Source of the DNA: Mycolicibacterium sp. TUM20985
Lineage (GTDB): Bacteria; Actinomycetota; Actinomycetes; Mycobacteriales; Mycobacteriaceae
Length of the DNA: 64,000 nt
Reading direction: 5' to 3'
Assembly (NCBI RefSeq): GCF_030295745.1
Contig: NZ_AP027291.1
Coordinates: 3,844,001-3,908,000 of the forward strand
Below the pieces are notes generated by a model. The model was not told the DNA's origin, searched no databases, and worked only from the letters and a program-made list of their open reading frames with translations. How positions within the stretch are numbered: position 1 is the stretch's first letter; each line of letters opens with the position of its first letter. This document shows positions 51,595 through 59,112 of the stretch, piece by piece. A program made the position numbers and the translations under genes.

Positions 51595-52454
51595 TGGGCT
51601 CTCCTCCGGTGTGCGGCGCGGCTGCGGGTGCGACGCGCGAAGTAGCGCCCGTCGATGAGGTCGAGGTCGATCGACTGGCCGAAGGCCTTCGACAGGTTCT
51701 CCGACGTCAGGACGTCGGTCAGCAGGCCCGAGGCGACGACCATGCCCTCGGACAGCAGCAGGCAGTGGCTGAACCCCGGCGGGATCTCCTCGACGTGGTG
51801 GGTGACCAGGACGGTGGCGGGGGCGTCCGGGTCGGCGGCCAGATCGGCGAGCCGCGCGACGAGTTCCTCCCGTCCGCCGAGGTCGAGACCGGCGGCGGGT
51901 TCGTCGAGCAGCAGCAGCTCGGGGTCGGTCATCAGCGAGCGGGCGATGAGGACGCGCTTGCGCTCCCCTTCGGACAACGTGCCGTAGGTTCGGTCCGAGA
52001 GATGTTCGGCGCCAAGGCTTTCCAGCATGTCGATGGCTTGCTCGTAGTCGACGTCCTCGTACTTCTCCCGCCATCGGCCCAGCACGGCGTAGCCGGCCGA
52101 CACGACGAGGTCGCGGACCACTTCGTCGTCGGGGATGCGCTGGCTCAGCGCCGAGGAACTCAGGCCGACGCGGGCCCGTAGCTCGGCGAGGTCCGTTCGA
52201 CCGAGGCGTTCGCCCAGCACGTAGGCGGTCCCCGTCGACGGGTGATCCATCGCGGCGGCGATGCGCAACAGCGATGTCTTGCCAGCCCCGTTCGGACCGA
52301 CCACGACCCAGCGTTCGTCGAGTTCGACGGCCCAGGTGACGGGTCCGACGAGGGTCTTGCCACCGCGCCGCAGGGTGATCCTGGTGAAGTCGATCAGCAG
52401 GTCTGGGTCGACTGGGTCTTCTCCGTCGAGGGGATCGCTGGGGTCGGCTGGCAC
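51591..52454 (-). CDS. ABC transporter ATPase lacking a permease partner (Rv3041c-like)
   Basis: 287 residues from GTG 52454, the same length as Rv3041c. Walker A GPNGAGKTSLLRIAAA, signature LSEGERKRVLIARSL, Walker B LLLLDEPAAGLDLGG, H-loop VTHHVEEIPP. No membrane-spanning gene with matching type is next to it except the YczE-like protein, which is not a typical ABC permease. The first 20 codons overlap the end of yczE by 61 bp, in another frame. It may act as a soluble or ModF-like ATPase, or recruit a distant permease. Confidence 0.86.
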   Translation of the reverse strand: MPADPSDPLDGEDPVDPDLLIDFTRITLRRGGKTLVGPVTWAVELDERWVVVGPNGAGKTSLLRIAAAMDHPSTGTAYVLGERLGRTDLAELRARVGLSSSALSQRIPDDEVVRDLVVSAGYAVLGRWREKYEDVDYEQAIDMLESLGAEHLSDRTYGTLSEGERKRVLIARSLMTDPELLLLDEPAAGLDLGGREELVARLADLAADPDAPATVLVTHHVEEIPPGFSHCLLLSEGMVVASGLLTDVLTSENLSKAFGQSIDLDLIDGRYFARRTRSRAAHRRRAQ

Positions 52455-53089
52455 TCGCTCATCGTAGCCAGCCGAGGCTCGGTGAACGCCCACCCGCTCG
52501 CGGCGAGCCACCGCGCCGGAGTGATGCGCAGAATCAGCTGAACCAACGGACCGATGCCGAATGCGTAGACGACGGTGCCGACCCCGACGGTGCCACCGAG
52601 CAGCCAGCCGACGGTCAGCACGGTCGCCTCGATCGACGTACGCACCAACCGGACCGAGAGCCCGGTGCGCGCGACCAGCCCGGTCATCAGACCGTCGCGC
52701 GGCCCGGGGCCGAGACCGGCACCGATGTACAACACGGTGCTGATGGCGTTGAGGAGCACGGCGCCGAGCATCATCGCGACGCGCACCGGCAAGCTGGTCG
52801 GCGCGGGCAGGACGGCCAGGGCGGCATCCACGGTGACCGCGATGACGATCACGTTGGCCACGGTGCCGATGCCCGGCCGGTTGCGCAGCGGGATCCACGC
52901 CAGCAGGACGGCGACGCCGACCACCGCAGACGCGATGCCGATCGTCATGCCGGTGCGGCCGGCCAAACCCTGGTGGAAGACGTCCCACGGATCGAGTCCG
53001 AGCCCGGCGCGGACCATGACCGCCATCGAGAAGCCGTAACCGACGAGGCCGACCAGCAGTGCCGTGGCTCTCGCCAGTGCGCGCGTCAC
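52394..53089 (-). CDS. YczE/YitT-like membrane protein
   Basis: 231 residues from GTG 53089 (VTRALARATALLVGLVGYGFS). Five hydrophobic helices are apparent: at 8-28, about 45-65, 75-95, 105-125 and 160-190. LDPWDVFHQGLAGRTGM and GLGPGPRDGLMTGLVARTGLSVRLVRTSIE are the conserved inter-helix motifs of the YczE/YyaS family, whose function is not established. Its gene is often found next to a MocR regulator (named YczR in bioinformatic work), which is what lies upstream here. The last 20 codons overlap the ABC ATPase start. Start coupled to the small gene upstream (GTGA). Confidence 0.85.
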   Translation of the reverse strand: MTRALARATALLVGLVGYGFSMAVMVRAGLGLDPWDVFHQGLAGRTGMTIGIASAVVGVAVLLAWIPLRNRPGIGTVANVIVIAVTVDAALAVLPAPTSLPVRVAMMLGAVLLNAISTVLYIGAGLGPGPRDGLMTGLVARTGLSVRLVRTSIEATVLTVGWLLGGTVGVGTVVYAFGIGPLVQLILRITPARWLAASGWAFTEPRLATMSECQPTPAIPSTEKTQSTQTC

Positions 53090-53247
53090 GCGTGATCCGG
53101 GAAGCGGGCGCGGATGGCGTCGAGCTCGGAGCGCATCCGCCGGGCATCGGCGTCGTCGGCGAACGATGAGGGCGGCCGGTTCGAGCGAAAGACGCGACTC
53201 ATGTCCCGTGCCTTGTGAGTGACCCGAGAGGTCCAGTGCAGTGCCAT
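53086..53247 (-). CDS. 53-residue small protein between the MocR gene and yczE
   Basis: ATG 53247 to TGA 53086 encodes MALHWTSRVTHKARD followed by a basic and then acidic-basic region ending RARFPDHA. It is 53 residues, strongly charged (16 Arg/Lys) with no membrane helix and a predicted amphipathic C-terminal helix (ADARRMRSELDAIRARF). Its stop overlaps the yczE GTG by 4 bp (GTGA), as all neighbours in this operon do, which is good evidence that it is translated. It is probably the first cistron of the operon, right after the MocR operator. I recognise no family. Confidence 0.72.
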   Translation of the reverse strand: MALHWTSRVTHKARDMSRVFRSNRPPSSFADDADARRMRSELDAIRARFPDHA

Positions 53248-53266
53248 TGCTCAAGATTGGACCCCA

Positions 53267-53305
53267 ACTGGCCTTGCTTTCAATAGCCAGTTAGGCAAAA
53301 CTGGC
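53267..53305. promoter_or_regulatory. Three ACTGGC half-sites, candidate MocR operator
   Basis: ACTGGC at 53267-53272, its complement GCCAGT at 53286-53291 and ACTGGC again at 53300-53305 alternate in the 62-bp gap between the small gene (start 53247) and the MocR gene (start 53310). The third half-site ends 4 bp before the MocR GTG, so binding would block its own transcript, which may be leaderless, and the divergent operon. Confidence 0.6.
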
Positions 53306-53309
53306 CTCC

Positions 53310-54788
53310 GTGACCGTTGAATTGCTGGGGCGCAGGCTGGATGTGGATCTTCTGGCTCGCGAGCTGGGTAACTGGCGCACGACCAATGCCAGCGGTCCCG
53401 CCTATCAGGGCCTGGCCGACGCCCTGCGGTTGCTGATCGTCGACGGCCGCCTTCCCGTCGGCGCGCAACTGCCCAGCGAACGGGCCCTCGCCGACACTCT
53501 GCGGGTTTCCCGGACCACCGTGACCGCGGCTTACGCGCAGATGCGCGACGACGGCTATCTCAGGGCACGTCAGGGCGCGCGCAGCACGACCGCACTGCCC
53601 GTGGTCGGCCCGGTCGCCCGCACCGCCACCCACGCGGCACCGGCGCGATTCGCCGGAACGGCGGGAGCCAACCTCGCCGCCGCCACGCTGGCCGCACCCG
53701 TCGCCGCCGTGTCCCAGGCGTTCGCGGAGGCCGCCGAGCGGGTGACCCCCTACCTGCACGACATCGGGATCGAGCTCGTCGGGGTGTTACCACTGCGGGA
53801 GGCGATCGCCGAAAGGTATTGCGCGCGAGGTCTTCCCACGACCGCCGACGAGATCATGGTGACCACGGGCGCACTTCACGCCATCAGCCTCATCCTGGCG
53901 ACGTACACCGAGCCCGGCGACCGCGTGCTGGTCGAGCAGCCGACCTACCACGGCGCCCTTGCGGCCATGGCCACCAACGGCATTCGCCCGGTGCCGGTCG
54001 CCATGACCCGCGACGGTTGGGATCTCGACGCCGTCGAGGCAGCGGTACGTCAGCTGTCGCCGAGCCTGGCCTATCTGGTGCCCGACAATCACAATCCGAC
54101 CGGCATGACGTTGCCACCGGCAGGCAGGCGACGTCTCGCCCAGATCATCGCCGAGACCCGCACCCGCACCGTCATCGACGAGTCGATCACCGACATGTGG
54201 CTCGACGAGGCCGTGCCCCCGCCGCTCGCCGGCTACCTGACGGCGCGACGAGACCTGGTGCTGACGGTCGGCTCCATGTCGAAGTCGTTCTGGGGCGGTC
54301 TGCGCATCGGCTGGATCCGCGCCGAGCGCAGCGCCCTGATGACCATCGGTGCGATCCGTCCAGCCGTCGACATGGGCACACCCATCGTCGAACAGCTTGC
54401 TGCCGCAAGGCTTCTCGGTGCCGCCGATGAGTTGCTTCCTGACCGCCGCGAGACGTTGCGCGCCCGCCGGGCACTGTTGCTCGCGCTGCTCGAAGAGCAC
54501 CTGCCCGACTGGCGCCCCGATCCCAGCAAGGGCGGGATGTCGCTATGGGTGCGCCTGCCCGCCCCGATGAGCACCGCGCTGTCCGCCGCGGCCTCGCGAT
54601 TGGGCGTGGAGATTCCGCCGGGCCCGCGGTTCGGCGTCGACGGCACCCTGGAGCGCTTCATCCGCGTGCCCTACACGCTGCCCGACGAGCAACTGACCGA
54701 AGCAGTCGAGCTGCTGGCGCGGGCGTGGCGCAGCGTCACCGGCACGGGGGCAGGCACCGGGACCGGCGCCGGCGCGGTCGTCATCTAG
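53310..54788 (+). CDS. MocR-type (GntR/aminotransferase) transcriptional regulator, YczR-like
   Basis: 492 residues from GTG 53310. Winged-helix GntR domain at about 31-88 (LPSERALADTLRVSRTTVTA), then a fold-type I aminotransferase domain: PDNHNPTGMT, DESITDMWLDE and the PLP-binding Lys 325 in GSMSKSFWGGLRIGW. It uses PLP or a PLP-ligand adduct as a signal; no catalysis is expected. It ends in a Gly/Thr/Ala-rich tail (TGTGAGTGTGAGAVVI). It is divergent from the small gene-yczE operon, a partnership known from other actinobacteria. Its TAG stop is inside the palindrome at 54786-54852. Confidence 0.88.
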   Translation: MTVELLGRRLDVDLLARELGNWRTTNASGPAYQGLADALRLLIVDGRLPVGAQLPSERALADTLRVSRTTVTAAYAQMRDDGYLRARQGARSTTALPVVGPVARTATHAAPARFAGTAGANLAAATLAAPVAAVSQAFAEAAERVTPYLHDIGIELVGVLPLREAIAERYCARGLPTTADEIMVTTGALHAISLILATYTEPGDRVLVEQPTYHGALAAMATNGIRPVPVAMTRDGWDLDAVEAAVRQLSPSLAYLVPDNHNPTGMTLPPAGRRRLAQIIAETRTRTVIDESITDMWLDEAVPPPLAGYLTARRDLVLTVGSMSKSFWGGLRIGWIRAERSALMTIGAIRPAVDMGTPIVEQLAAARLLGAADELLPDRRETLRARRALLLALLEEHLPDWRPDPSKGGMSLWVRLPAPMSTALSAAASRLGVEIPPGPRFGVDGTLERFIRVPYTLPDEQLTEAVELLARAWRSVTGTGAGTGTGAGAVVI

Positions 54789-54852
54789 CGCGAGCAGACG
54801 CAAACGGCCCTGAAAGTGTCCAAACGAGGGCCATTTGCGTCTGCTCGCGCTA
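54786..54852. repeat. Large palindrome, copy 2 of the family; encloses the stop codons of mocR and serB
   Basis: Arms 54786-54811 and 54827-54852 (26 nt each) complement with one mismatch; the arm reads TAGCGCGAGCAGACGCAAAC, closely like copy 1 at 10488. The outermost TAG (54786-54788) is the stop of the forward MocR gene and the mirror CTA (54850-54852) is the stop of reverse serB. So the element is at once the 3' end of both genes and a probable bidirectional terminator. Confidence 0.88.
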
Positions 54853-56085
54853 CGAGCCGTCGGGGATGTCGACCCGGCGCAGCATTCCGTCGACCGCGTC
54901 GGCGGCCTCGATCTCGCCACGCGTCACCCCGAGGATGAACAGCACAGTGTCCAGGTAGGGATGGCTCAGTGAGGCGTCGGCGACCTCGCGCAGCGCGGGT
55001 TTGGCGTTGAACGCGACGCCCAGTCCCGCCGCGGCGAGCATGTCGATGTCGTTGGCGCCGTCACCCACGGCGACGGTCTGATCCATCGGCACCCCGGCCT
55101 GCTGGGCGAAGTCCCTGAGCGCCTTGGCCTTACCCGGGCGGTCGACGACGTTGCCGATGACGCGGCCGGTCAGCTTCCCGTCGGCGATCTCCAGCTCGTT
55201 GGCGGCCACGAAGTCCATCATGAGCTCGTGCGCGAGCGGTTCGATCACCTGCCGGAAGCCGCCGGAGACGATCCCGCAGTGAAAGCCGAGGCGGCGCAAC
55301 GTCCGAATGGTCGTCCGCGCCCCCGGCGTCAGCTCGATCTGGTCGGCGACCTCGTCGAGGACGCTCGCGGGCAACCCGGCCAACGTGGCTACCCGCTTGT
55401 GCAGGGACTCGGCGAAGTCCAGTTCACCGCGCATGGCGGCTTCGGTGACCTCGGCGACGGCGGCGAGCGCACCGGCCCGCTCGGCCAGCATCTCGATGAC
55501 CTCACCCTGAATCAGGGTCGAGTCGACGTCGAACACGATGAGCCGCTTGGCCCGTCGCGACAGGCTGTAGTCCTCGAGCGCGATGTCGACGCCCTCGGCG
55601 ACGGCGACCCGCGCCATCGCCGTCTGCAGCTGACCGTAGGCGCCACCCGGCGGGACCGAGACCCTCATCTCGAGCCCCGTCACCGGGTAGTCGGACACGC
55701 CGCGAATGGTGTCGATGTTGACGCCCAGCGTCGCCGCCTCCCGCGCCACCACCCCGAACGCCTCGGCCGTGATGGGACGGCCGAGCACGACGATGGTGTG
55801 GGTGGACGGCTCGCGCAACACCGGCATGTCGTCACTGCGTTCGATCGTGACGTCGAGCCCGACGCCATGGATCGCGGCGGTGACCTCGTCGCGAAGCCCG
55901 GAGCCCGCGACGTCACCGGGACCGGCCACCAGGACCGCGAGGGTCAGGCGGCCGCGGACGACGACCTGTTCGACGTTGAGGAGCTCGACCTCGTGCTTGG
56001 CCAGGACCTCGAACAGGGCCGACGTCACACCCGGTTGATCCACTCCGGTGACGGTGATGAGCACCGACACCCGCGACGTATTCAC
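54850..56085 (-). CDS. serB2: Phosphoserine phosphatase with two ACT domains
   Basis: 411 residues from GTG 56085, two more than M. tuberculosis SerB2. It dephosphorylates phosphoserine, the last step of serine synthesis. Two ACT domains lie at about 8-85 (VSVLITVTGVDQPGVTSALFEVLAK, partly quoted) and 100-175, where serine or another amino acid is sensed. The HAD phosphatase domain has FDVDSTLIQGEVIEML (nucleophile Asp), SGGFRQVIEPLA and GDGANDIDMLAAAG. Upstream open frame extension is unsupported. The stop codon is the end of a palindrome; ctaD lies 19 bp upstream on the same strand. Confidence 0.95.
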   Translation of the reverse strand: MNTSRVSVLITVTGVDQPGVTSALFEVLAKHEVELLNVEQVVVRGRLTLAVLVAGPGDVAGSGLRDEVTAAIHGVGLDVTIERSDDMPVLREPSTHTIVVLGRPITAEAFGVVAREAATLGVNIDTIRGVSDYPVTGLEMRVSVPPGGAYGQLQTAMARVAVAEGVDIALEDYSLSRRAKRLIVFDVDSTLIQGEVIEMLAERAGALAAVAEVTEAAMRGELDFAESLHKRVATLAGLPASVLDEVADQIELTPGARTTIRTLRRLGFHCGIVSGGFRQVIEPLAHELMMDFVAANELEIADGKLTGRVIGNVVDRPGKAKALRDFAQQAGVPMDQTVAVGDGANDIDMLAAAGLGVAFNAKPALREVADASLSHPYLDTVLFILGVTRGEIEAADAVDGMLRRVDIPDGS

Positions 56086-56104
56086 GCCCGTGAGCCGCCG
56101 ATCG

Positions 56105-57850
56105 TCAGCTGCGGACCTTGACGTCGTCGGCCTCGGTGACGTCGCCGCCGGACGGGTGCGGACCGCCGCCGATGTGCGCCTCGGCACGCATGCGTTCCAC
56201 CATGTGCGGGTAGTGCAGCTCGAAAGCCGGCCGTTCCGAACGGATTCGGGGCAGCTCGGTGAAGTTGTGCCGCGGCGGCGGGCAACTAGTGGCCCATTCC
56301 AGCGAGTTGCCGTAACCCCACGGATCGTCCACTACCACCGGCTCGCCGTAGCGCCAGCTCTTGAACACGTTCCACACGAACGGGATCGTCGAGATGCCCA
56401 AGATGAACGCACCGATCGTCGAGACGACGTTCAGCGTGGTGAAGCCGTCGGTCGGCAGGTAGTCCGCGTAGCGACGCGGCATGCCCTCGTTGCCGACCCA
56501 GTGCTGCACCAGGAACGTGGTGTGGAACCCGATGAACGTCAGCCAGAAGTGCACCTTGCCCAGGCGTTCGTCCAGCAACCGGCCGGTCATCTTCGGGAAC
56601 CAGAAGTAGATGCCCGCATAGGTGGCGAACACGATCGTGCCGAACAGCACGTAGTGGAAGTGCGCGATCACGAAGTAGGAGTCGGTGACGTGGAAGTCCA
56701 ACGGCGGGCTGGCCAACAGCACCCCCGACAGGCCGCCGAGCAGGAACGTGACCAGGAAGCCCACCGAGAACAGCATCGGTGTCTCGAAGGTCAACTGGCC
56801 CTTCCACATGGTGCCGACCCAGTTGAAGAACTTGATCCCGGTGGGCACCGCGATCAGGAACGTCATGAACGAGAAGAACGGCAGCAGAACGGCTCCCGTG
56901 GCGTACATGTGGTGCGCCCACACCGCCACCGACAGCGCGGCGATCGAGATGGTGGCGTAGATCAGCGTGGTGTAGCCGAAGATCGGCTTGCGGCTGAACA
57001 CCGGGAAGATCTCCGAGACGATGCCGAAGAACGGCAGCGCGATGATGTACACCTCGGGGTGGCCGAAGAACCAGAACAGGTGCTGCCACAGCAACACACC
57101 GCCGTTCGCCGGATCGTAGATGTGAGCGCCGAGGTGGCGGTCGGCGGCAAGGCCGAACAGCGCCGCGGTCAGCAGCGGGAACGCCAGCAGCACCAAGATC
57201 GAGGTCACCAGGATGTTCCAGGTGAAGATCGGCATCCGGAACATCGTCATGCCGGGCGCGCGCATGCAGACCACCGTGGTGATCATGTTGACGCCACCGA
57301 GGATGGTGCCCAGACCACCGACGGCCAGCCCCATGATCCAGAGGTCACCACCTGCGCCGGGCGAGTGGATCGCGTCGGTCAGCGGCGAGTACGCGGTCCA
57401 GCCGAAGTCGGCCGCACCGCCGGGGGTGATGAAACCGCCGATCGCGATCAGCGCACCGAACAGGAACAGCCAGAACGAGAACGCGTTCAGTCGCGGGAAC
57501 GCCACGTCGGGCGCGCCGATCTGCAGTGGCAGCACCAGGTTCGCGAAGCCGAACACGATGGGCGTCGCGTAGAACAGCAGCATCACCGTGCCGTGCATGG
57601 TGAACAACTGGTTGTACTGCTCGTTGGACAGGAACTGCAGACCCGGAAGGGAAAGCTCGGCGCGCATGAAGAGCGCCATCAGGCCGCCGATGAAGAAGAA
57701 GACGAAGCAGGCGACGCAGTACATGATGCCGATCAACTTGTGATCGGTGGTGGTCACCAGCTTGTAGATCAGGTTGCCCTTCGGGCCCATCCGTGCCGGA
57801 AATGGGCGGCGGGCCTCGAGTTCTCCGATTGGGGGCGCTTCGGCTACCAA
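56105..57850 (-). CDS. ctaD: Cytochrome c oxidase subunit I (aa3)
   Basis: 581 residues from TTG 57850, which is 5 nt after GGAGG and gives the usual MVAEAPPIGELEARRPFPAR start. It is the haem-copper subunit of the terminal oxidase, with twelve membrane helices: FTMHGTVMLLF (low-spin haem His), WFFGHPEVYIIAL (CuB His cross-linked to Tyr), WAHHMYATGA (CuB His pair), and YFVIAHFHYVLFG (haem His ligands). All proton-path and metal residues looked for are present. Upstream codons to 57922 are open but have no ribosome site. Rv3043c orthologue. Confidence 0.96.
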   Translation of the reverse strand: MVAEAPPIGELEARRPFPARMGPKGNLIYKLVTTTDHKLIGIMYCVACFVFFFIGGLMALFMRAELSLPGLQFLSNEQYNQLFTMHGTVMLLFYATPIVFGFANLVLPLQIGAPDVAFPRLNAFSFWLFLFGALIAIGGFITPGGAADFGWTAYSPLTDAIHSPGAGGDLWIMGLAVGGLGTILGGVNMITTVVCMRAPGMTMFRMPIFTWNILVTSILVLLAFPLLTAALFGLAADRHLGAHIYDPANGGVLLWQHLFWFFGHPEVYIIALPFFGIVSEIFPVFSRKPIFGYTTLIYATISIAALSVAVWAHHMYATGAVLLPFFSFMTFLIAVPTGIKFFNWVGTMWKGQLTFETPMLFSVGFLVTFLLGGLSGVLLASPPLDFHVTDSYFVIAHFHYVLFGTIVFATYAGIYFWFPKMTGRLLDERLGKVHFWLTFIGFHTTFLVQHWVGNEGMPRRYADYLPTDGFTTLNVVSTIGAFILGISTIPFVWNVFKSWRYGEPVVVDDPWGYGNSLEWATSCPPPRHNFTELPRIRSERPAFELHYPHMVERMRAEAHIGGGPHPSGGDVTEADDVKVRS

Positions 57851-58006
57851 CTGGTCCTCCAAAAAGTTGACGGGAGTACCCCGCGGTTTCGTCTCGAATC
57901 TTATCCCGTGTCGGACAGTCAAGTGCCATGGGTCCTACAAACCGTCGTATTTGGTAATAAGTAACGGCTGACGACGCCACGGACAGCGATTGCTAACCTC
58001 TGCGAC

Positions 58007-59104
58007 GTGCCGAATCACAGCTCGCGGAGGGGTCTGATGGCCGCGACGGCCGTGTTGGTGGCGACCCTCGCCACGGGGTGCGGCGGGTCCACCGAGCCGA
58101 CCGGCAGCGGCGATCCGGCGCAATCGGTGGTCACCAGCACCACGAAGATCGCCGGTGCCGGGGTGCTGGGCAATCAGCGGCGGCCCGACGACTCCTGCGC
58201 CCCCGATCCCGCACCGCTCGACCCCGGTCCGCCGGACGACGCGCCGACGCGGGAGGTCCGCCACGCCGCGGGCACCACCGCGGTGGCCGTGGACCCGCAA
58301 CGCCTCGCCGTGCTCTCGGGTGACCAGCTCGACGCACTGTGCGCGCTCGGACTGCAATCCCGCATCGTGGCCGCCGCGCTGCCGGACGGGTCCTCCGATC
58401 AGCCGTCGTACCTAGGGACCACCGTGCACGACGCGCCGACCGCGGGTAGCCGCAGTGCCCCCGACATCGACGCGATCAGGGCCGCCGACCCCGATTTGAT
58501 CCTCGGGTCCGAGGCGCTGACCCCCGAGGCCTACGGCGAGCTGTCGACGATCGCCCCGACCGTGTTCACCGGTCCCCCGGGTCCGGCCTGGCAGGACACG
58601 TTGCGGACGGTGGGTGCGGCCACAGGCCGGTTCGACGCCGCCAATCAGCTGATCGACGGGTTCGAGCAGGCCGCCGACAAGACCGGCGCCGACAACGACG
58701 CCACCCACTACCAGGTGTCGGTGGTGCAGGTGACGGACGACACGCTGAAGATCTTCGGCACGGACGACTTCCCCGCGAGCGTGCTGGCCGCGGTCGGCGT
58801 GGACCGCCCCGCCACGCAACGGTTCAAGGACAAGCCCTACGTCGAGGTCAGCACGTCGGAGGTGTCGAAGTCGACGGACTTCTCCGCGGCCGACGGTGAC
58901 ATCGTGTACTTGTCGTTCGCCTCACCCGCCGCCAAGGACCGCGCCGCCGACGTCTTGGAGAGCGACGCCTGGAAGAAGCTGTCCGCGGTGCGGGACAACC
59001 GGGTGTTCGTGGTCAATGACGAGGTGTGGCAGACGGGCGAGGGCATCGTGGCGGCGCGCGGCATCCTCGACGACCTTCGATTCGTCAACGCGCCCATCAA
59101 CTGA
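58007..59104 (+). CDS. fecB: Iron-siderophore-binding lipoprotein FecB family
   Basis: 365 residues from GTG 58007. Lipoprotein signal (LMAATAVLVATLATGCGG, Cys about 25), then a helical-backbone metal-binding domain typical of siderophore substrate-binding proteins: RLAVLSGDQLDALCALGLQSRIV, DLILGSEALTPEAYGELSTIAPTVF and VEVSTSEVSKSTDFSAADGDIVYLSF. The orthologue Rv3044 has been linked to iron-carboxymycobactin use and envelope integrity. It is divergent from ctaD; no obvious IdeR box was seen in the 156-bp gap. Confidence 0.9.
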   Translation: MPNHSSRRGLMAATAVLVATLATGCGGSTEPTGSGDPAQSVVTSTTKIAGAGVLGNQRRPDDSCAPDPAPLDPGPPDDAPTREVRHAAGTTAVAVDPQRLAVLSGDQLDALCALGLQSRIVAAALPDGSSDQPSYLGTTVHDAPTAGSRSAPDIDAIRAADPDLILGSEALTPEAYGELSTIAPTVFTGPPGPAWQDTLRTVGAATGRFDAANQLIDGFEQAADKTGADNDATHYQVSVVQVTDDTLKIFGTDDFPASVLAAVGVDRPATQRFKDKPYVEVSTSEVSKSTDFSAADGDIVYLSFASPAAKDRAADVLESDAWKKLSAVRDNRVFVVNDEVWQTGEGIVAARGILDDLRFVNAPIN

Positions 59105-59112
59105 CGCCGGAG

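Noticed and set aside
56048..57964. 638-codon open frame on the strand opposite ctaD
   Set aside because: It is the mirror of the ctaD gene; the composition is rich in Arg, His, Asp and Glu with no motif, a common artefact of GC-rich coding DNA.
57851..58006. Possible IdeR iron box upstream of fecB
   Set aside because: Only a weak half-site-like TGCTAACCT was seen; the 19-bp palindromic consensus is not present.
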